A DNA stretch of 64,000 nt, from NCBI GenBank assembly GCA_030278955.1, contig JAOANR010000012.1, forward strand, positions 28,947,977-29,011,976. Direction: 5' to 3'. Positions 55,084 to 64,000 of the stretch are shown in pieces (within the stretch, counting starts at the first letter, position 1; each line of letters opens with the position of its first letter). Under the pieces are notes generated by a model, which saw only the letters and a list, made by a program, of their open reading frames with translations, did not search any database and was not told the DNA's origin. Source of the DNA: Hygrophila difformis (taxonomy: Eukaryota > Streptophyta > Magnoliopsida > Lamiales > Acanthaceae). Both the position numbers and the translations under genes were made by a program.

Positions 55084-57670
55084 TCAACTGAAGGGAGCTT
55101 CAGTATTCTCGAAGATCGATTTGCGATCTGGGTATCATCAATTGAGGATCGCCGAGAAGGACATTCCGAAAACGGCATTCCGAACGCGATATGGCCATTA
55201 CGAGTTCACAGTGTTATCATTCGGGTTAACAAATGCTCCGACCATGTTCATGAATCTCATGAACAACGTGTTCCGAGAATTGTTAGACCAGTGCGTCGTA
55301 GTGTTCATCGACGACATCCTAATCTACTCAAAGAGCGAGGAAGAGCATGCAAAACACCTACATCAAGTGTTAGAAATCTTGCGAAGAAATCAGCTATACG
55401 GCAAGCTGTCGAAATGTGACTTCTGGCTGAAAGAAGTGGCATTCCTCGGACACATAGTATCCGCTGATGGAGTATCAGTGGATCCGGCAAAAGTTTCTGC
55501 CGTGACGGAGTGGGCAACTCCGAAGAGTCCAACGGAAATAAGAAGTTTCCTTGGATTAGCCGGGTATTATAGGCGATTTGTGAAGGACTTTTCAAGGATT
55601 GCACGTCCTTTGACCCAGCTACTAAAGAAAGGAGCAAAATATGAGTGGACCGAAGCGTGTGAGACTTCGTTTCAAGAGCTGAAGAAACGACTCACAACCA
55701 CACCCGTATTAACATTACCATCAGAGAATGGTGACTTCGAAGTATATAGCGATGCTTCGAAGGAAGGCTTAGGTTGTGTCTTGATGCAAGACTCGAGAGT
55801 CGTGGCCTATGCATCACGCCAACTGAAACCCCACGAGGGAAATTATCCGACACACGACCTGGAGTTGGCAGCGGTCGTATTCGCTCTAAAGATATGGAGA
55901 CATTATCTTTATGGGCGGAAGTGTCGAATGTTCACCGACCACAAGAGCTTGAGATATATATTCACTCAGAAGGAGTTGAATTTGAGACAGCGAAGTTGGT
56001 TGGAACTTATTAAAGACTACGATTTAGAGATAGCATACCACGAAGGGAAGGCGAATGTGGTAGCCGATGCCCTAAGTCGGAAAACCCAACACGTAACAAA
56101 CTTGTTGGTAATTCCGCCGGCATTGTACATGGATTTGGCAAGATTGGAGTTAGAACTTGTGCATCCTGGCACAGTGAGAGAAACGGTCAATGCCATGGTC
56201 GTAGAAACTCCAATATTGGACGAGATTCGACTCGCTCAACCGGGCGACCCGAAACTCGAGAAGATAAAAGAGTATATTGCTGAAGGAAAGGCAATAGGAT
56301 TTGCTGTCCACGAGGATGGAAGCATCCGTTTTAAAGGGAGATGGTGCGTGCCCCTTAAATGTGCCGAGTTGAAGCAAAGGTTGATGGATGAAGGGCACAA
56401 CACGCCATATTCCGTACATCCCGGAGGAGACAAACTATACAAAGATCTGAAGAAGATCTATTGGTGGCCGGGAATGAAGAAGGAAGTGGCGAACTTCGTG
56501 GCGAGATGTCTCACCCGCCAAAAGGTTAAGGCAGTGCGATATAAACCCTTAGAATTGATGCAACCACTAGAGATTCCAAGTTGGAAGTGGGATAGCATCT
56601 CAATGGACTTTGTCACGGGATTACCCCGATCACCTAAAGGCATGAACAAGATTTGGGTGATTGTGGATAGGCTAACGAAGACCGCCATATTTATCCCAAT
56701 GAAAGACACGTGGACTATGGACCAATTGGCCCGAGCCTACATTGATAATGTGGTACGACGACATGGAGTACCACATGATATCATTTCCGATAGAGACAGT
56801 AGATTTGTCTCTCATTTCTGGACGGAGTTACAAAAAGCTCTCGGTACTCAAATCAAAATGAGCACCGCATTCCACCCGATGACGGATGGACAAACCGAGA
56901 GGACAATCCAAACACTAGAAGACATGCTGAGAGCATGTGTGTTGGAATTCAAAGGAAATTGGGAATCTCATTTACCCTTGATTGAGTTTTCCTATAATAA
57001 TAGCTACCATGCTAGCATTGGCATGGCACCTTTCGAGGCGTTTTATGGACGAAAGTGCCGAAGCCCGTTGAGCTGGGAAGAAAACGATAAGTCCGTGGTA
57101 GTGGGACCACAACTTATCGAAGACATGGCTCAACAAATCAAAGTGATTCAAGGGAAGATGAAAGCCGCACAAGACCGTCAAAAGAGTTATGCCGACGTGA
57201 GACGACGAGACCTAGAATTTCAAGTGGGAGATAGAGTCATGCTAAAGATATCACCCATGAAGGGGGTGATGCGCTTTAGCAAGCGAGGAAAGTTAAGTCC
57301 TCGATACATAGGACCTTACGAAATTCTAGAACGAGTCGGAACTCTAGCCTACCGATTGGCTTTACCGCCACACTTAGATCGAGTTCATAATGTCTTCCAT
57401 GTCTCGCAACTAAAGAAGTATGTGCCGGACCCGACACATGTACTTCAACCGAAGATAATTGAGCTCGATGAAGACTTGACTTACGAAGAAGTCCCAGTAC
57501 GTATTCTTGACACTAAGGAACGAGTAACGAGGAACAAAACCGTCAAAATGATCAAGGTTCTTTGGTCAAACTACGAAAGTGAGACGGCAACTTGGGAAGT
57601 AGAATCCGACATGAGAGAACGTTACCCGACATTGTTCCAAACCGATACCGACACAGTTATGGGGACATAA
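55059..57670 (+). pseudogene. Tekay-like RT, RNase H, integrase and chromodomain
   Basis: This continues RT after the frameshift, with [29 protein letters not shown] and catalytic [13 protein letters not shown]. RNase H follows with [24 protein letters not shown] and ADALSRK. The integrase zinc finger reads CLTRQ, where the nested element has CLTCQ, so one zinc ligand is missing. The core has [20 protein letters not shown] and [16 protein letters not shown]. The C-terminus shows [10 protein letters not shown] and [10 protein letters not shown] chromodomain-like [15 protein letters not shown]...[16 protein letters not shown] ends it, which fits Tekay elements. The frame is otherwise open over 860 codons. 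Confidence 0.94.
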
Positions 57671-57870
57671 CTGCAATCTTAAGGGGGAGAGGATGTCATA
57701 CCACCTATTTTTGACCATCTATTTTTCGTGCACTTTTGTAAATTGTTGAACTACGTTATGGCTTGATCCCTTTACCGGGTACGTAGGCAGCTTAGAAGTT
57801 TTAATTCTAAGTTCAGTCACAACATAATAAAACAAACACAAGACCTTTAGCACGAGAAAAGCCGAAACAC

Positions 57871-57908
57871 AACTTCGAGGACGAAGTTGATTCTTAAGGA
57901 GGGTAGAC
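57871..57908 (+). other. Polypurine tract with upstream hairpin
   Basis: The same AACTTCG-AGGA-CGAAGTT hairpin as at 22191 lies at 57871-57888. The tract TTAAGGAGGGTAGAC then runs to the LTR. Confidence 0.82.
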
Positions 57909-60494
57909 TGTAATACCCGAGAATTTTCCAACATAACATAAAACAATAATTACCTAAATAAATAAATAAATGAATCTAGCAAATAAATAAATAAATAAAG
58001 ATAAGAAAATGAGAAATGAGATTTTAACTTAAAAAGGAATTAAAGGAATTTAATTAAATAAAAAGAATTATTAAAGGTAAATAAATTGTACACCGAAACC
58101 CGACACTAATGAACTCGAGGATTCGAGTCCAAAACATCTAATTAGACTGAGAATAAATTTAGAGAGAAAGTATGAACGCGAATATACCCCGGAAATCGGA
58201 ATTCGGGAGCATAGAGGGATAGAAACCCGAAAGAGAGGCGGAAAAGCACGACGGATCGCACGACCCACCCGGACTGAAGTCCAGGTGAGTGTCGCGCGGT
58301 GGCCGCGCGGTGGAAGGCGAAACAGCGCGCCACGACCGCGCCACATGACAGATTCGCCCGTTGCGTGAATCTCTCGCCCGAACGCGGATTTTTCGACTTT
58401 CGGTTGAACATCTCTCGACCCAAGACCTTTAGGTCAGATGTTGGACGCCCTAGGGCTTGGGAAATCTATAAATAAACCCCTTGGGAGTCCCAAACAAGTT
58501 TACAAAACCCTACAACCTTCTATACGTTCGAAACCCTAAATCCGGAGTCGTCGGAGGCACGAAACCAAGACGAACGCTGTTGGACGAATTTCTCTACAGA
58601 TCTCCATAGTCGTGGTAAGTCTCGATCCAATCTTTGTCAATAAACGATTCGAAAACGAATCCTAATCATCTCCTTTTTCTTTCTACACCCCGTATTGGAT
58701 CTAGATCGTAGAACCCGACGAACGGAGAGGAGAAACGGTAGACGGGAAGCCACGCCTTCGAATAGACGATCCCCGACGTTCATAAACTCTGTAAGTTAAC
58801 TCTTACATGGTTTTGGGATGAATTAAAACATTCAAAACTAAAAGATTAACAAGAAATCGAAAATCTGTCAATTATTACTTTCTACCGACGCAACAGATTT
58901 GATGAATTTTTCCGAACCTTAAACCGAACTCAAACGGAAAAACTTAAAACACGAAAAACGTTCCTAAGACTTGGATCTAGCTACTGTAAAATTTTGAGAG
59001 TTGTTGGAGTTAATTTGATATGTGAAAACCCACCGAAACCGAGCTGTTTGAATCTAGATCTTGAAATCTTGGACAGAACTTAGGAATGATTTTGATCACG
59101 TTTTTGACATAGGATCTAGGCTGTTTTAGATCTTTGGCCGAACATGAAAGTTGTAGATAAATGTCTTAAGATGATCTCTGTCAAATTTCATTAAATTTGG
59201 AGTTGAATTGCTATGGTAGAATTCGAAATCTTTAAACTGTGATACATTAAACTCGGACAGATTTGTTCTTATGCGAAAACTGGTGATTTTGACCTACTTA
59301 GGTATCTCGGATCGAAAAAGTTAAAACACGAAAGTTGTAGATCTTGATGTTTCCGAGTCAGATATGAAATTCTGGAATTTTTGGAATTAAATCTGATTTT
59401 AGATGAATTTTAGAGTAAACTGTGGTTTACCGAAACAAAATCTTGAAATCTTGTTGAAACATGGAATTAACCTTTAGGGTTGAAACAAATTGAGATATTA
59501 TCTTTAAATAAATACATTTGAAGTCAAATATTAAAATTTAGATCCCCTTACAAACTTGATAAATTAAAATTAGGGGTGAGTGCTCTGCAGGGTGCCCCCT
59601 AACGATTCACTTCGTGCCTTAATGGACGATGGTGACCCCGCGCGCTAAACTTGAGATATGGATTGCCTAAACGGCGAAATATAGAGCCTACACTCTCGTG
59701 AATATCCGAATGGGTTTCCCGAGGCTCCGGAGTGGTACTGGGTATGGCTGATACGGTTGCGGCCGCCGGGCTACCGGCTAAACTTGTTGACATCGCGATG
59801 CTATCGTGAAACTTTGAAATACCAAATCGGGGATGTAATGGGGATTTTAAATTAAATTAAATTAGATTAAATTATGTTGTTGTCCAATTAAATTATTTAA
59901 ATGCTTTATTTAAATTGTGGCATTTATGTTAAACCATGTGATATGTGTTACTAAATAGAGCCCTGAGATAAATTATGCTATTGGATAGTGATTAGATTAA
60001 TTTAAATATTATGTTATTATCATGCTTTTGTTAAATTATTAAATTTATGGCTTTTAAACCCTACGATCATGCATGTGTTAACTTACTCAGCAATTTTGCT
60101 GACCAAAACCATTTTTATTCCTTTCCTTACAGAATATGTAGAATGAGCATGTGTGAGCACGATTCATGCATGGGATTTTGGGGAACACTTATTTTGCTTT
60201 TGAATTTCGTACTTAGACTATATTATGAACGGGCCCGTTTAACCCGTGTTTTGGCCATGTCGGCCCTTTTTATATTTTCTGCTGCGATACTGTACTAAAC
60301 CAAATATTTCCGCTGCGCTATGCTATTATTATTTTCGAGTTATATTGTATGGGCTATTTTGAATGATTTAAATGTTTTTAAATACTGCAATACCTAGCCT
60401 TGCATCTCTTTACTAAGCTCGGTGAAACCGTGCCTTACTAGGGAGATGTGGCGATGACATCCCGACCTGGGTGACCAAAAACCGGGGTGTTACA
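57909..60494 (+). repeat. Tekay-like 3' LTR (young copy)
   Basis: The partner of 49396-51981, also 2586 bp. The TATA box is at 58465. It is followed by AATTG and the SINE. Confidence 0.94.
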
Positions 60495-60499
60495 AATTG

Positions 60500-60675
60500 T
60501 TTTGGTGAGTGGTATCTCCATGCCACATTGGACCTAAGACTAATCCCTCGAGAATCTGCATGGGCAATAATTAACAACACCTCTCCCAAAGTAATTTTTT
60601 TGCATACACAAGGCTCGAACCCGAGACCTTACTTAAGCGACTAGAACCCCAATCCACTCAAGTCAACTGATGTTG
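60500..60675 (-). mobile_element. tRNA-derived SINE, family 1, copy B
   Basis: On the minus strand, CAGTTGACTTGAGTGG (A box) is followed by GGTCTCGGGTTCGAGCC (B box) and then TTTGGGAGAGG and TCTCGAGGGATTAGTCTTAGGTCC. This matches copy A at 480-661. The 3' end lies against the Tekay target duplication, so the Tekay element inserted at the SINE tail. No target duplication of the SINE itself was found. Confidence 0.78.
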
Positions 60676-61078
60676 GTGAATTTTGAATAATTTAATGCTA
60701 TTTTTTTCAATTGCTCTTATTATGTTAGATATAAAAGCCAAACTATATATATTTAGTTTTTCAATGGTAAAAGCAATCTATTCTATATTTTTGTCCACCT
60801 AATGTGTGTTTGAATTTTATTCATCTTATTCTTTCCTTTTTTGTGGGAAATCGTATTATTCCAAATAGGCACAAATACAAAATTGCTGAACTATTTAGCA
60901 GCATCCATAAAGTCCAATATCAGCTACCCAACACCAACATTATAAACAGAAACGAGAGATACAACTAATGCCTCGCAACGCTTACAGCAGTGGCCTCCAT
61001 ATCTTATTATTTTCTTTATTTTTCTTTTAAATTTTTGTTGCATGCATTTCCTATCACCATTTAAACAAAAGACATTAA
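60676..61078. other. AT-rich intergenic DNA
   Basis: No reading frame, repeat or RNA gene is recognised between the SINE and the hAT element. Confidence 0.45.
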
Positions 61079-61086
61079 ATCTCATG

Positions 61087-61715
61087 TAGGGGTGGAAATA
61101 GGCTATAGGTCATGCTAGGGTAAGGTTTGAACGGCCTAGGCATATATTGATTTATTAAGGCCCGAAGGCCTTTCTTATAAGCCTAAGCATGACCAATTAA
61201 ATTAAATAGGCCAGGTTGTAAGCATTTTAAAGTCTGATTAAGCCTATTTTAAAATTAAGTTTAAATTATTTTATATATGTCCACACGTAATTATAAGGTT
61301 GGAAGATATAATTTGTGCACTTAGGTAAGTCTTCATCCATGACTATTTAAAAACCTATATAAAATCAAATTAATAATTATTTTCACATAAAATGACAAAA
61401 ATGATACCACATATTTATATGCAATAAACATAAACATACTAATAATAATGATAATTATGCCCATCCGATTCTCGAGGGATTAGTCTTGGGTCCAATGAGA
61501 CCTAGGATATTCACCAAAAAAAATAATGATAAGTATGCCAACCTGGTAGGCCTGATAGTTTTTTTTAAATAAAGTTTGGTCCGGACCTATTTAGCTAAAT
61601 AGGCTTTTAGAAAAGCATAAGCTTAGCCTATTTATACAAAAATTTGGTCTGACATGGTCTTCGATAGACTAAGCCATAGGCTCATGTCGGGTAGCCTTAC
61701 CTATTCTCATCCCTA
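61087..61715. mobile_element. Non-autonomous hAT element 1
   Basis: The 629-bp element has imperfect terminal inverted repeats TAGGGGTGGAAATAGG and the complement of CCTATTCTCATCCCTA. It has an 8-bp target duplication ATCTCATG / ACATCATG with 6 of 8 matching (61079-61086, 61716-61723). Several GGCCTAATTAAGCC-like subterminal words lie in both orientations. It is non-coding. A SINE fragment is inserted in it. Confidence 0.72.
61462..61521 (+). mobile_element. SINE family 1, 3' fragment inside hAT element 1
   Basis: TCTCGAGGGATTAGTCTTGG and the following 30 bp match the 3' end of copy B. It is flanked by an 18-bp direct repeat AATAATGATAAKTATGCC (61444-61461, 61522-61539) with one mismatch, and ends in an A run. 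This looks like a 5'-truncated insertion. Confidence 0.72.
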
Positions 61716-61723
61716 ACATCATG

Positions 61724-61796
61724 TAATCCAAAAAAATTATATTCTCATTTTACAAACTCATATAAGTTCAACACCAGTGCGCATATAAGTTTAACA
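61724..61796. repeat. Short tandem duplication beside hAT element 2
   Basis: A unit of about 24 bp (ATATAAGTTYAACACCWGTGCGC) is present twice in a row at about 61760-61804. The second unit supplies the target site of hAT element 2. Confidence 0.6.
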
Positions 61797-61804
61797 CCTG
61801 TGCG

Positions 61805-62248
61805 CAGTGGCAGACGCAGAGTGTCTGAGGCAGGGGGCGAGGATGCGACTAAATAGCTTTGCTTTATTTCATCTTTAATTTCCATAGAATAACTATCAAT
61901 TGATTTTCGTTTATTTTGGATTGCTAATGATGTCACTATCTTCGTCTAACTCTAACTGAGTCTATATCTTTAAACAATATATAACCCTATGTTAAAAAAG
62001 CTCACTAACAAAGAAATATGTTGTATTCTTTTTCCTCTTCTTCCCCATAAATTACTGAAAAATGATTCTAATATAATTAAATTTACACAACTTATAAAAT
62101 ATTAATGCCAAGGTTTGAGTTTGGGGGGGGCGGAATTATATAAAAAGAATTTCTGATATAGCTAAAATAACATAACTATATAAAACTTAATAGGCAAAGT
62201 TCGAACTCGGGGGAGCGGCCCCCAAGCCCCCAAGTAGTTCCGCCACTA
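61805..62248. mobile_element. Non-autonomous hAT element 2
   Basis: The 444-bp element starts CAGTGGC and ends GCCACTA, typical hAT-type ends, with an 8-bp target duplication CCTGTGCG / CCCGTGCG (61797-61804, 62249-62256; 7 of 8). The interior has two similar CAAAGTTCGAACTCGGGGG-like segments. It is non-coding. The target is the 3' hairpin of a Helitron-like element. Confidence 0.7.
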
Positions 62249-62276
62249 CCCGTGCGTAGCGGGCAAAAAAATCTAG
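62249..62276 (+). mobile_element. Helitron-like 3' terminus
   Basis: A CCCG-TGCGTAG-CGGG hairpin (62249-62263) is followed by nine bases and CTAG (62273-62276), then T. This is the expected layout of a Helitron 3' end. Its 5' end is not identified, and hAT element 2 is inserted in the hairpin. Confidence 0.5.
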
Positions 62277-62475
62277 TTTAATTAATTTCTAAAATCCATT
62301 ATAGTCCGTTACTATTCATAGCATCAACAGGTTTAATATATTATAGATTTGAAAAAGTCCTTAAAATTTTTGAGGTATTCAATGCGAATTTTAAAAATTC
62401 TTTAAAAAATTAGAGATATTCAATACTTAGAAAATTTTTAAAAAAATTAAAATTTGAGGTATTCAACATGATTTT
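62277..62475. other. AT-rich DNA with GAGGTATTCAA repeats
   Basis: It holds GAGGTATTCAATGCG, GAGATATTCAATACT and GAGGTATTCAACATG words. They may be the subterminal repeats of a small DNA transposon that the SINE at 62488 interrupts. No complete ends were found. Confidence 0.4.
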
Positions 62476-62487
62476 AATTTTTTAGAG

Positions 62488-62662
62488 TTTTTTTTTTTTG
62501 GTTGAACAACCTATACAAGCCAGTAAAGGAGTGATGGGAACATATGCCACACAAATTACAAAGGGATAAAGGAGAGGGATAGGAGGTCGGTGGATAATCG
62601 AACCCCCCAAAATAAAGGTTGGGAGTCAGGTGACTTCACCATTAGTCCAAGTCAACATCCCA
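62488..62662 (-). mobile_element. tRNA-derived SINE, family 2, complete copy
   Basis: On the minus strand, TGACTTGGACTAATGGTGAAG (A-box region) is followed by GGGGTTCGATTATCC (B box). The unit then runs to TTGTAATTTGTGTGGC and a poly(A) tail (the T run at 62488-62499). It is bordered by a perfect 12-bp target duplication AATTTTTTAGAG (62476-62487, 62663-62674). The length is 175 bp. The copy at 40770-40938 shares its 3' half. Confidence 0.88.
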
Positions 62663-62775
62663 AATTTTTTAGAGATTTGAAAGAATTCTTTTTCAAGGTA
62701 AGAAAATAGTAGTAAAAATGATCAACAACATGGTGTTAGTTTCAAGAATCCCTCACAATTTCCATCTTATATATA

Positions 62776-62809
62776 CTAGAATCCGTTGAGATGCGCGCTA
62801 CGCTGCGCA
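62776..62809 (-). mobile_element. Helitron-like 3' terminus (minus strand)
   Basis: Read on the minus strand, TGCGC-loop-GCGCA (62792-62809) is followed after 12 nt by CTAG (62776-62779) and T. The stem is short, so confidence is limited. Confidence 0.4.
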
Positions 62810-64000
62810 AGCTCATGATGAAGAAGTCAATGCTTCATATGTTCACAATGGCATTCAAAAAACAGTTGTTGGTGAAAGTGTAAGCAAAAAAGGCATATAT
62901 TCACAAGGGCATTCTATTAACAAAAGATGTAGAAGCTGAGAGTTCAACGGATCATCATATCAAATAATAGTAAATGGGTGACAATTCCTATCTTAAATCG
63001 TGTGGGTGAATGACAGATCAACTTTTACTTGAAAACCAAAGAGAAAAGAGAGAATGAAAAATAATGACCAAGTTGATACTCATGTATCAACTTCCTATTT
63101 AATACGGAAAATTAGTTCTGTTCTATGGCATTTTGATTTGTGGATTCTACAGGACTGATAATTAATAAATGGCAAGTACTACAATTACTGCCAATCCGGT
63201 TGTTCTGTTCTGTGTGGACAGAGAAAGAAGGAGAATAGAATAATAATTCATGTAGCTTAATCAAATTTTCATACTTCTAATCTAGGTAAATAAGAGTTTA
63301 AAACAGGGTAGAAATAACTAATCAGGAGTTAAACACATAGTGGCGGGAGAAAATATGAGTAAAACCAGCATTATAACCATTGTAAGATCTGCATTCTTAC
63401 AGATCAAGTATGGAAGATGTTAAAGCAGCATCAATCACTCCATCTGCTCTTATGTTAGCACATATTTCAGTCAAAACATTAGACTAAACAGGATAACGAA
63501 GAAGCATTGTAAAAAAGTTGGCCCAGACAAATATAAGGTATCAATCACATGATAATAGTACAGACACCAAATTCAGGTCTATTTTAATCTTAAATCATAG
63601 TGGGGGATCATGCAGTCACTAGCTCCAAGTTGTATCTAGCAACAAAGAAACTAATATGGAATCTTGGATCCCCTCTTTCTTTTTCCTCTTCATGTATATT
63701 ACAAAGTTACAATTACAAAACATCTATAGATGAACTCCGTGAGAAAGGCGATAATAATAGAGCATATTGTCACAGGCAGAAAAGCACAAAAATTAAGAGC
63801 ATCACACTTGCATTACAGTTAAAAGAACTGCCGAGCATGTCTTATCATTTACCGCAAAACAAAGTAAAGAATGTAATCTCCAACTTCACAATATCAGAAA
63901 TATACATTTCAAGTTGTAAAAAAGATCTAATAGTAGTTCATATGTAGTTTTCAGGTATAAAATTAATGCAATTGAACCTTGGAGTATTTACTTGCAGTCA
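62810..64000. other. AT-rich DNA, nothing recognised
   Basis: No domain, repeat or RNA gene is recognised. One 115-codon plus-strand frame (63600-63947) has biased, unstructured composition and no familiar motif, so I treat it as chance. The region could be intron, UTR or spacer of a gene beyond the window. Confidence 0.4.

Larger units (their letters stand above)
49396..60494 (+). mobile_element. Nearly complete Tekay-like chromodomain Ty3 element
   Basis: LTRs 49396-51981 and 57909-60494, both exactly 2586 bp, are bordered by a perfect target duplication AATTG (49391-49395, 60495-60499). They enclose a primer site, leader minisatellite, small coiled-coil ORF, gag, protease, RT, RNase H, integrase and chromodomain. 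Equal LTR length and few visible differences mark it as the youngest element here. It is disabled by one gag stop, one RT frameshift and a lost integrase zinc ligand. It inserted at the tail of a SINE. Confidence 0.95.

Noticed and set aside
63600..63947. 115-codon ORF near the right edge
   Set aside because: No domain, biased composition, and no start context or neighbouring gene structure. It is probably chance in AT-rich DNA.

Overview
This is plant nuclear DNA, most likely from a dicot. It is almost entirely transposable elements. The signs are an Athila-type Ty3 element primed by tRNA-Asp, Tekay-like chromodomain Ty3 elements, a Ty1/copia element primed by initiator tRNA-Met, L1-type LINEs with RNase H, tRNA-derived SINEs, and Stowaway, hAT and Helitron remnants. 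The only trace of an ordinary host gene is a broken cytosolic sulfotransferase. I cannot name the species.

Layout, left half (1-40.6 kb): a LINE 3' end (1-298) and a SINE with a 13-bp target duplication (480-661) precede the left part of the sulfotransferase pseudogene (737-950). A copia element occupies 951-40242. Its gag is interrupted at 4452 by a giant Athila-like element (4453-35292, 5-bp target duplication CTGCT, LTRs about 4.4 kb). That element's RNase H is in turn interrupted by a Tekay-like element (13480-24803, target duplication CTGAC). Inside the Tekay-like element, gag, protease and the front of RT are replaced by a 2.6-kb block (about 17130-19735). This block holds an antisense 'putative plant transposon protein' gene and a Stowaway MITE. 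The nest is therefore at least four levels deep: sulfotransferase < copia < Athila < Tekay < antisense block/MITE.

The most unusual part is 26.3-30.9 kb, between the Athila integrase and its 3' LTR, where env-like or extra genes usually sit. It holds an F-box-like ORF (28628-29149). Three copies of a polypurine/LTR-junction motif occur here, two of them preceded by perfect or near-perfect hairpins. There is also an internal promoter-like block with the same TACGACGC/GCGTCGTA array and TATA box as the LTRs. I read this as a retrotransposon that has picked up a host-type F-box gene, perhaps with its own LTR-derived promoter.

Layout, right half (40.6-64 kb): a SINE and a Helitron 3' end lead into a full-length LINE on the minus strand (41903-48388, 13-bp target duplication), which carries a head-to-tail MITE dimer inside its RT. 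After 1 kb of AT-rich DNA comes a second Tekay-like element (49396-60494, target duplication AATTG, two LTRs of equal 2586-bp length). It is nearly complete but broken by one stop, one frameshift and one lost zinc-ligand Cys. The right end (60.5-62.8 kb) is a mosaic of SINEs, two small hAT elements and Helitron ends. The last 1.2 kb shows nothing I recognise.

The elements' own genes follow the standard gag-protease-RT-RNase H-integrase plan. All are damaged, so any recent movement would have needed proteins from other copies. Family names, lineage names and ages rest on motif reading by eye. No alignment or database search was run.
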